A DNA stretch of 6,069 nt. Source: an uncultured Anaerolineae bacterium. GTDB lineage: Bacteria > Chloroflexota > Anaerolineae > Anaerolineales > UBA4823. The stretch spans positions 1-6,069 of the forward strand of contig CAKZNJ010000147.1 in the NCBI GenBank assembly GCA_937129505.1, written 5' to 3'. The position numbers and the translations under genes are program-made. This document shows positions 1 through 5,238 of the stretch, piece after piece. Every line of letters begins with the position of its first letter. Within the stretch, counting starts at the first letter, position 1. The notes under the pieces were generated by a model that was not told the DNA's origin, ran no database searches, and worked only from the letters and a program-made list of their open reading frames with translations.

Positions 1-1626
1 GTGATTAGGGCGGGAGTCCTTGCTGTCCAAGCAGAAGTAGCCTTCGCGTTCAAGTTGGAAGCGGTCTCCAGGTTTGGCATTTGCTAGACTGGGTTCAACT
101 TTGCAGTGGGTCAGCACAGTTAGAGAGTTCGGGTTGAGATACCGAAGGAAATCTCCTTCTTCATCTTCACCAAGGGGATTTGGCACGGTAAATAGACGAT
201 CATAAAGACGGGCTTCTGCATCAAGGGCATGGCGGGCAGAAACCCAGTGGATGGTAGCTTTGACCTTACGCCCGTCGGGTGCAAAACCACCTCGAGTACT
301 GGGATCATAACTACAGCGCAGTTCGATGATTTCCCCTTTCTCGTTTTTGACAACCTCTTCGCATTTAATAAAGTAACCATAGCGCAAGCGCACCTCTCTG
401 CCCGGCGCTAAGCGATAGTATTTTGGCGGTGGCTGCTCTCGAAAATCATCTCGGTCAATATAGAGCTCGCGACAGAATGGCACAGCGCGAGTGCCCATGC
501 TCTCATCTTCAGGGTTATTTAGGCATTCCATCGTTTCGACTTGATCTTCGGGGTAGTTGATCAGGGTAATCTTAAGCGGATCAAGCACACCCATCACCCG
601 AGGAGCAGTTTTATTCAGTTCTTCGCGGATGCAGAATTCCAATAGGGCGATGTCAACAACGCTTTCATTTTTTGCCACGCCTATGCGCTCACAAAAAGAG
701 CGGATGGCTTCGGGTGGAACACCACGTCGTCTTAGCCCTGAGATGGTAGGCATGCGAGGATCATCCCAACCTGAGACGTATCCTTCTTTGACCAATTGAA
801 GGAGTTTGCGTTTGCTCATCACTGTGTAAGACAAATTCAAGCGGGCAAATTCGATTTGCTGAGGATGGTAGATGCCCAATTCATCGAGAAACCAGTCGTA
901 CAGTGGGCGATGATCTTCGAATTCCAGCGTACAGATTGAATGGGTAATTCCTTCGATCGAGTCTGAGACACAATGCGTATAGTCATACATGGGGTAGATA
1001 CACCATTTGTCCCCAACGTGGGGATGGGTGGCGTACTTAATTCGGTACATGACCGGGTCGCGCATGTTGAGATTGGGCGATTTCATGTCAATTTTTGCCC
1101 GCAGAGTGCGCGAGCCTTCCGGAAATTCGCCAGCACGCATTCGTTGGAAAAGGTCTAGATTCTCCTCGACCGAACGATTGCGATAGGGGCTTTCTATCCC
1201 AGGTTCGGTCAGCGTGCCCCGTTGTTCACGCAGTTCTTCAGGAGAAAGATCATCTACATAGGCTTTTCCTTTTTTGATTAATTCAATGGCATATTCATAG
1301 AGTTGCTCAAAATAGTCTGAAGCATGAAACAGACGATCACCCCAATCATACCCAAGCCAGCGCACGTCCTCTTTGATCGATTCGATATACTCAATATCTT
1401 CCTTTGTAGGATTGGTATCGTCGAAGCGCAAGTTACAAAGGCCGTTAAATTCTTCCGCAATCCCGAAATTTAACACGATAGATTTGGCATGACCGATGTG
1501 CAGATATCCATTCGGTTCGGGGGGAAAGCGCGTATGCACCCGTCCTCCGAAACGGTTTGTCTCAATATCTCTGCGGATGATTTCACGGATAAAATCGGAG
1601 CTGGGCGATTTTTCAGATTCGGGCAT
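1..1626 (-). CDS. glnS: Glutaminyl-tRNA synthetase (GlnRS), 3' end cut by window edge
   Basis: Cytoplasmic class I aminoacyl-tRNA synthetase that charges tRNA-Gln with glutamine using ATP. The visible 542 residues include PPEPNGYLHIGHAKS with the HIGH motif at 43-46, the RFDDTNPTKE block soon after it, the YDYTHCVSDSIEGITHS active-site segment, and MSKRK (KMSKS equivalent) at 270-274. WDDPRMPTISGLRRRG follows, then the beta-barrel anticodon-binding region ending in EREGYFCLDSKDS. These blocks match E. coli GlnRS (about 554 residues) in order, so only some 10-20 C-terminal residues are missing. They separate it from GluRS, which lacks this C-terminal barrel. Three in-frame ATGs exist (1659, 1644, 1626). 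I chose 1626: GGAGAG lies 8 nt upstream, its MPESEKSPSSDFIREII aligns with the E. coli N-terminus, and 1659 overlaps the promoter -10 box. A GlnRS gene suggests direct charging of tRNA-Gln rather than reliance on the amidotransferase route. Confidence 0.97.
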   Translation of the reverse strand, partial: MPESEKSPSSDFIREIIRRDIETNRFGGRVHTRFPPEPNGYLHIGHAKSIVLNFGIAEEFNGLCNLRFDDTNPTKEDIEYIESIKEDVRWLGYDWGDRLFHASDYFEQLYEYAIELIKKGKAYVDDLSPEELREQRGTLTEPGIESPYRNRSVEENLDLFQRMRAGEFPEGSRTLRAKIDMKSPNLNMRDPVMYRIKYATHPHVGDKWCIYPMYDYTHCVSDSIEGITHSICTLEFEDHRPLYDWFLDELGIYHPQQIEFARLNLSYTVMSKRKLLQLVKEGYVSGWDDPRMPTISGLRRRGVPPEAIRSFCERIGVAKNESVVDIALLEFCIREELNKTAPRVMGVLDPLKITLINYPEDQVETMECLNNPEDESMGTRAVPFCRELYIDRDDFREQPPPKYYRLAPGREVRLRYGYFIKCEEVVKNEKGEIIELRCSYDPSTRGGFAPDGRKVKATIHWVSARHALDAEARLYDRLFTVPNPLGEDEEGDFLRYLNPNSLTVLTHCKVEPSLANAKPGDRFQLEREGYFCLDSKDSRPNH

Positions 1627-1657
1627 AATAGTCTCTCCACGCATTGGTTTGTCGGTC

Positions 1658-1686
1658 ATTATAAAATAGTAGGAATGTTTTATCAA
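1658..1686 (-). promoter_or_regulatory. sigma70-type promoter of glnS
   Basis: Read on the minus strand, TTGATA (1686-1681) is a one-mismatch -35 box. It is followed by exactly 17 nt and a perfect TATAAT -10 box (1663-1658). Transcription should begin near 1650-1652, giving a leader of about 25 nt that contains the GGAGAG ribosome site. The -10 box overlaps the in-frame ATG at 1659, so that ATG would not be transcribed. This supports translation from 1626. Confidence 0.75.
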
Positions 1687-1707
1687 TAATTTAATGACAT
1701 TCATCCA

Positions 1708-1736
1708 TTGGCAGAGGAGAGGTTTTTAGGCATAAT
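1708..1736 (+). promoter_or_regulatory. Probable sigma70-type promoter of folD
   Basis: TTGGCA (1708-1713) and CATAAT (1731-1736) are each one mismatch from consensus and are separated by 17 nt. Transcription would start near 1743 and leave a leader of about 100 nt before folD. The promoter is divergent from the glnS promoter, with the two -35 boxes 21 bp apart. A shared regulator could act on both, but I see no clear operator between them. Confidence 0.55.
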
Positions 1737-1742
1737 GTTGCA

Positions 1743-1844
1743 AGGATAGGGGTAGGTTCAAGTTCATTTTACCGGTGTGAAAAGCAGGGCTTTTTATGTG
1801 AATGTGCGATTTGAAGAAACGAAAATCACCATAAGGAGAATGAA
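1743..1844 (+). other. folD 5' leader with ribosome binding site
   Basis: Predicted untranslated leader of folD. AAGGAG at 1833-1838 sits 6 nt before the ATG. The only obvious fold is a small hairpin, AAAAGC/GCTTTT (1780-1785 with 1789-1794, loop AGG) followed by one extra T. It has too little G+C to be a convincing terminator. I could not match the leader to the tetrahydrofolate riboswitch that precedes folate genes in some Firmicutes. Confidence 0.35.
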
Positions 1845-2723
1845 ATGACAGCGCAAATTATCGATGGAAAACTAATTGCCCAAAAGGTCAGGGAGGAAGT
1901 AGCTAAGGAAGTCCGAAAGATGGTCGAAGCGGGCAAACCGCGGCCCGGCTTAGCCACCGTTTTGGTTGGGGATCGCGTTGATTCGGCTACCTATGTGCGT
2001 TCGAAACAGAAAGCTTGTGCGGAATTGGGGATCGAGTCCTATGGGCATCACCTCCCCGCAGATGCAACTCAACAAGAAGTAGAGGATTTGGTGAAGCGGT
2101 TGAGCGATGATCCCAAAGTCAACGGTATTCTTGTCCAACTGCCTTTGCCCTCTCACCTCAATGAAGAACGCGTTTTGCAAACCATTGCCTTAGAAAAAGA
2201 TGTAGATGGCTTCCACCCCATTAATATCGGTCGTTTAGCACAAAAAGGACGGGAGCCGTTGTTTGTCCCTTGTACACCCTATGGATGTATCTACCTTCTG
2301 GAACAGGCGGGTGTGCCAATTGAAGGTGCCAATGCGGTTGTTTTAGGTCGTTCGAACATAGTGGGTATGCCGGCGGCGTTATTGCTTATTGGCAAGAATG
2401 CTACAACTACGGTCTGCCACTCTCGTACTCGTGATTTGCCCAGCGTGGTGAGACAAGCCGATATCCTCATTGCGGCGATCGGCAAAGCGGAAATGGTGCG
2501 CGGTGACTGGGTGAAACCAGGCGCAGCCGTCATTGATGTCGGAATTAACAGCAAACCTGACCCAACAAAAGAAAAAGGGTACCGCTTAGTGGGAGATGTA
2601 AATTACGATGAAGTGAAAGAAGTGGCTGGCTGGATCACTCCTGTACCCGGTGGTGTTGGACCAATGACAATCGCCATGCTGATGAAAAACACTTTGCGGG
2701 CTGCACAGATTCAAAATTCTTAA
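1845..2723 (+). CDS. folD: Bifunctional methylene-THF dehydrogenase/methenyl-THF cyclohydrolase FolD
   Basis: Cytoplasmic one-carbon enzyme that oxidises 5,10-methylene-tetrahydrofolate with NADP and hydrolyses the methenyl product to 10-formyl-tetrahydrofolate, feeding purine and formyl-Met-tRNA synthesis. The protein is 292 residues, usual for the family. The N-terminal catalytic domain carries ATYVRSKQKAC with Tyr50 and the catalytic Lys54, VQLPLP with Gln98, and KDVDGFHP with Asp121. These are the same residue numbers as in E. coli FolD. The Rossmann part contains VLGRSNIVGMP (166-176), the dinucleotide-binding loop. The C-terminal signature TPVPGGVGPMT is at 265-275. The ATG at 1845 follows AAGGAG by 6 nt; the ATG at 1840 hits TGA after one codon. 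It appears monocistronic, with its own promoter upstream and a strong terminator 20 bp after the stop. Nothing is missing or odd in the sequence. Confidence 0.98.
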   Translation: MTAQIIDGKLIAQKVREEVAKEVRKMVEAGKPRPGLATVLVGDRVDSATYVRSKQKACAELGIESYGHHLPADATQQEVEDLVKRLSDDPKVNGILVQLPLPSHLNEERVLQTIALEKDVDGFHPINIGRLAQKGREPLFVPCTPYGCIYLLEQAGVPIEGANAVVLGRSNIVGMPAALLLIGKNATTTVCHSRTRDLPSVVRQADILIAAIGKAEMVRGDWVKPGAAVIDVGINSKPDPTKEKGYRLVGDVNYDEVKEVAGWITPVPGGVGPMTIAMLMKNTLRAAQIQNS

Positions 2724-2742
2724 AGGAATTCATAAAGCCAGC

Positions 2743-2779
2743 AAAGAAGAGAGACTTTCGAAACAAGTCTCTCTTCTTT
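2743..2779 (+). terminator. Rho-independent terminator after folD
   Basis: A perfect 15-bp inverted repeat pairs AAAGAAGAGAGACTT (2743-2757) with AAGTCTCTCTTCTTT (2765-2779) around a 7-nt loop. The right arm ends in TTT and is followed by ATTTA, an A-interrupted U tract. It lies 20 bp downstream of the folD stop codon and separates folD from the operon to its right. On the opposite strand the hairpin is followed by GCTGGC, so it should work mainly rightward. Confidence 0.85.
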
Positions 2780-3007
2780 ATTTATGGGAAAGGGCATCTG
2801 AGGCGGGAAGGGTAGGCTCAACGGACAACCGAGGACCAAAAGATTCTTCGGCAGGGGATGAGCTATACTTCTATGTCCCGAACCAAAGTGTTATCTAACG
2901 GATAAGGCCTCCATGTCTCCTCTCCCCACCAATTCTCCGTGTATTTATCCATACGCGGGGGCAGCATACTGATTATGAAATTTAGATGAGAATTTCTTCG
3001 TCAAATG
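2780..3007. other. Intergenic region without a convincing gene
   Basis: About 230 bp between the folD terminator and the first operator. I recognise no tRNA, riboswitch or insertion sequence. Small elements visible are an 8-bp hairpin with one G-T wobble (2937-2944 with 2951-2958, loop TTATCC) and a 5-bp hairpin TTATC/GATAA near 2891-2905. A 34-codon minus-strand reading frame (2967-2863) is unusually rich in Trp but has no ribosome site. Since the operon promoter lies at its right end, most of this stretch is not needed for basal transcription. It could hold an activator site or be decayed sequence. Confidence 0.5.
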
Positions 3008-3018
3008 TTGTCTGACAA
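3008..3018. promoter_or_regulatory. Operator 1, palindrome TTGTCTGACAA
   Basis: A perfect odd palindrome (TTGTC-T-GACAA) lying directly against the -35 box that begins at 3019. A second copy with A as the centre base occurs at 3052-3062. With two flanking bases the pair forms an exact 13-bp inverted repeat (3008-3020 with 3050-3062). The size and symmetry fit the dimeric winged-helix GntR protein encoded two genes downstream. That this protein binds here is inferred. Confidence 0.75.
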
Positions 3019-3047
3019 TTGACGAAATCGAAAATATCAGGTATATT
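3019..3047 (+). promoter_or_regulatory. sigma70-type promoter of the deaminase operon
   Basis: TTGACG (3019-3024, one mismatch) and TATATT (3042-3047, one mismatch) are separated by the ideal 17 nt. Transcription should start around 3053-3055, giving a leader of roughly 25 nt before the ATG at 3080. The promoter is framed exactly by the two TTGTCWGACAA palindromes, so a protein bound at both would block the -35 edge and the start site. Confidence 0.8.
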
Positions 3048-3051
3048 TAAA

Positions 3052-3062
3052 TTGTCAGACAA
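3052..3062. promoter_or_regulatory. Operator 2, palindrome TTGTCAGACAA, over the transcription start
   Basis: Second copy of the 11-bp odd palindrome, 4 bp after the -10 box and covering the expected start of transcription. Its centre (3057) is 44 bp from the centre of operator 1 (3013), close to four helical turns, so dimers on both sites would sit on about the same DNA face. Binding here should repress. I found no further copy in the window, including in front of the regulator and the carbamoyltransferase genes. Confidence 0.75.
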
Positions 3063-3079
3063 ATGGAGTGAGACAAGAG

Positions 3080-4468
3080 ATGACAACTTTACTCGTCCGT
3101 AACTCTGCTCTGTTAGTCACCATGGATGAACAAAGGCGGGAAATAAAGAACGGAGGCTTGTTTGTTCGCGATGGGTTTATCGAACAAGTTGGCTCAAGCG
3201 AGCAACTGCCCTCGGAAGCCGATGATATCCTTGACCTAGCCGATCATGTTGTTTTGCCGGGGTTAATTAACACTCATCACCACTTCTATCAAACCCTTAC
3301 GCGGGTAGTTCCTGCGGCGCAGAATGCTAACCTATTTCATTGGCTAAAAACGCTTTACCCCATTTGGGCAAGGATGACTAGCGAGGATGTGCGTGTATCC
3401 ACTCAGACAGCACTAAGCGAACTGGCTTTATCAGGTTGTACCACTGCCTCGGATCATCTCTATCTGTATCCCAATGGATCTAGATTGGACGACGAGATTC
3501 AGGCTGCTGCTGAAGTCGGTTTGCGCCTGCATGCCTCGCGGGGTTCGATGAGTCTGGGTGAGAGCAAGGGGGGATTGCCCCCTGATCGGGTTGTCGAAAG
3601 CGAAGATGCCATTTTACGCGATTCACAGCGCTTGATTGAACAATATCACAATCCCAAAGCGGGGTCGATGGTTCAGATCGTGCTAGCCCCTTGTTCGCCG
3701 TTTAGCGTGACCGGAGACTTGATGCGCCAATCGGCTGCGCTTGCCCGTCAATATGGGGTGCGTTTACATACACACCTTGCCGAGACCCAAGATGAGGAAC
3801 AATTCTGTCTGCAAAAGTTTGGATATCGCCCCGTTGAGTATATGGAAACGCTGAATTGGCTCGGCGATGATGTTTGGTTTGCCCATTCTGTACATGTCAA
3901 TGATGACGAGATCGAAGTTTATCGAGCAACGGGCTGCGGGGTAGCTCATTGTCCGACTTCCAATATGCGTTTGGCATCTGGAATAGCCCCTATCCTCAAA
4001 ATGATCACGAGCGGAGTGAAAGTGGGCTTGGGTGTGGATGGTTCAGCAAGCAACGATGGTTCAAACCTATTGGAAGAATCCCGTCAAGCGATGTTGGTTG
4101 CACGTTTAAAAGCCGCTTTGGAAGGTGCTTCCCTTTCCCATGAGGACGCGCCACTTTTAATGACAGCTCGCCAAGCTCTAGAGATAGCAACCCGCGGGGG
4201 AGCGCGAGTATTGGGACGAACGGATATCGGCTCCTTAGAAGTGGGTAAATGCGCTGATTTTGTGGCTATCAACCTAAACCGTTTGGATTATGCCGGGGCT
4301 CTGCATGATCCCCTTGCCGCCCTGCTATTCTGTGCGCCTGTCCGCGTGGACTATACCGTAGTCGGTGGGCGGTTTGTCGTCAAGCAAGGTCGATTGGTAA
4401 CGATTGAGGAGGGTGATCTTGTTAAGCGTCATAACCAGGCGGCAAAGCGTTTATTAAATGGTGAGTGA
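3080..4468 (+). CDS. Amidohydrolase, probable 8-oxoguanine deaminase
   Basis: Metal-dependent cytosolic deaminase of the amidohydrolase superfamily (AtzB/TrzN/SsnA group), 462 residues. 8-oxoguanine deaminase converts 8-oxoguanine to urate and ammonia. Visible metal ligands are HxH (His66, His68 in NTHHHFYQT), His232 in HTHLAET with Glu235 as likely proton carrier, His269 in FAHSVH, and Asp320 in GVDGSASND. The blocks VLPGLINTHHHFYQTLTR, RGSMSLGE, GGLPP, APCSPFSV and CPTSNMRLASGI match, from memory, the characterised Pseudomonas aeruginosa enzyme, which favours 8-oxoguanine over the hydroxyatrazine alternatives often annotated for this group. The reading frame opens at GTG 3068, but I chose ATG 3080 because GGAGTGAG lies 7-11 nt upstream of it and GTG 3068 has no ribosome site. 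It is first in the operon, with the GntR gene 14 nt downstream. Isoguanine or another oxidised purine remains possible as substrate. Confidence 0.88.
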   Translation: MTTLLVRNSALLVTMDEQRREIKNGGLFVRDGFIEQVGSSEQLPSEADDILDLADHVVLPGLINTHHHFYQTLTRVVPAAQNANLFHWLKTLYPIWARMTSEDVRVSTQTALSELALSGCTTASDHLYLYPNGSRLDDEIQAAAEVGLRLHASRGSMSLGESKGGLPPDRVVESEDAILRDSQRLIEQYHNPKAGSMVQIVLAPCSPFSVTGDLMRQSAALARQYGVRLHTHLAETQDEEQFCLQKFGYRPVEYMETLNWLGDDVWFAHSVHVNDDEIEVYRATGCGVAHCPTSNMRLASGIAPILKMITSGVKVGLGVDGSASNDGSNLLEESRQAMLVARLKAALEGASLSHEDAPLLMTARQALEIATRGGARVLGRTDIGSLEVGKCADFVAINLNRLDYAGALHDPLAALLFCAPVRVDYTVVGGRFVVKQGRLVTIEEGDLVKRHNQAAKRLLNGE

Positions 4469-4482
4469 AGGTCGAGGGTGAG

Positions 4483-5226
4483 ATGGCGGATACTACCCAA
4501 GGACTGCAAGAGCGGCTAGCAAATCTGATCGCCCATACCCCGCCGGGAGAACGCTTGCCGGCGGAACCTGATTTAGCCCGCGAGCTTGGGGTTTCGCGAG
4601 CAAGCTTGCGTGAGGCAATGCGCACTTTTGAGACGCAGGGAATCATTCATCGCCGACCGAGGGCAGGAACCTACGTCATGCAGCCACCGGCTGTGATCGA
4701 GAGCGGTTTAGAAGTTCTCGAAAGCATCGATACCCTCGCTTCGCGGATTGGCTTGCCCGTCTCAATGGGGGATGTGTTGATCCAGAAACGGCTAGCTGGA
4801 GCAGAGGAAGCAACGGCTTTGGATATGCAAGTGGGTGATCAGGTGGTGGATATCCGTCGATCTATCCTGACTCGGCAGAAAGCTGTTGCCTACTTGATCG
4901 ATATCTTGCCACAAGGATTGATCGGCGATGAAGAGTTGCGCGAGTTTAAGGGATCTGTCTTGGATTTACTCTTGAAACGAGGGACTCCTCCGTTGCAATC
5001 TTCCCGTTGTGAAATCAATGTTGTACAAGCTAGCCGAGAATTGGCGAAGATCTTTGGCATTCAGCGGGGGGACGGTTTATTGATGTTCAAAGCCTGGCTC
5101 TATACTGTCAGTGGAAAGGTGATTGACTATTCGTTCAGTTATTTTTTGCCCGGCTACTTTCGCTTTCACGTTGTGCGAAGAGTGGGTCAAGTTCTAAATA
5201 CCAACCTAACAAATTCATTTAAATAA
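4483..5226 (+). CDS. GntR-family transcriptional regulator with UTRA domain
   Basis: DNA-binding regulator of 247 residues. The N-terminal winged helix-turn-helix (about 8-67) shows ERLPAEPDLARELGVSRASL and REAMRTFETQGIIHRRPRAG followed by TYV, the family's recognition helix and wing. Residues about 85-232 look like the UTRA small-molecule domain of the HutC subfamily (GDQVVDIRRSILTRQKAVAY, then LIDILP). It lies between two catabolic-type enzymes, so its ligand is probably a pathway substrate or intermediate. The best operator candidates are the two TTGTCWGACAA palindromes around the operon promoter, which would make it autoregulatory. ATG 4483 follows GAGGGTGAG. An alternative GTG at 4465 overlaps the deaminase stop (GTGA) and would add six residues, but has no ribosome site. 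The helix-turn-helix resembles the FadR branch more than typical HutC. Family is sure; ligand is unknown. Confidence 0.93.
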   Translation: MADTTQGLQERLANLIAHTPPGERLPAEPDLARELGVSRASLREAMRTFETQGIIHRRPRAGTYVMQPPAVIESGLEVLESIDTLASRIGLPVSMGDVLIQKRLAGAEEATALDMQVGDQVVDIRRSILTRQKAVAYLIDILPQGLIGDEELREFKGSVLDLLLKRGTPPLQSSRCEINVVQASRELAKIFGIQRGDGLLMFKAWLYTVSGKVIDYSFSYFLPGYFRFHVVRRVGQVLNTNLTNSFK

Positions 5227-5238
5227 GGAGTATGAGAG

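Noticed and set aside
961..975. GTCTGAGAC inside glnS as a third operator
   Set aside because: It lacks the TTGTC-W-GACAA arms and lies deep inside a coding region away from any promoter.
1278..1460. 60-residue minus-strand frame inside glnS
   Set aside because: It is an out-of-frame shadow; the GlnRS frame is continuous and carries all family motifs through this stretch.
1743..1844. Tetrahydrofolate riboswitch or attenuator in the folD leader
   Set aside because: I could not recover the conserved riboswitch segments. The AAAAGC/GCTTTT hairpin is short, A+T-rich and followed by a single extra T.
2780..2960. Purine or guanidine riboswitch upstream of the deaminase operon
   Set aside because: No recognisable conserved core was found, and the operon promoter lies downstream of this stretch, so it would not be in the mRNA.
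3068..3079. GTG 3068 as the deaminase start
   Set aside because: No Shine-Dalgarno precedes it, it lies only about 14 nt after the predicted transcription start, and ATG 3080 has GGAGTGAG at suitable distance.
4465..4482. GTG 4465 as the GntR start, overlapping the deaminase stop
   Set aside because: The overlap is attractive for coupling, but no ribosome site precedes it. ATG 4483 has GAGGGTGAG and gives a normal GntR N-terminus. Not fully excluded.
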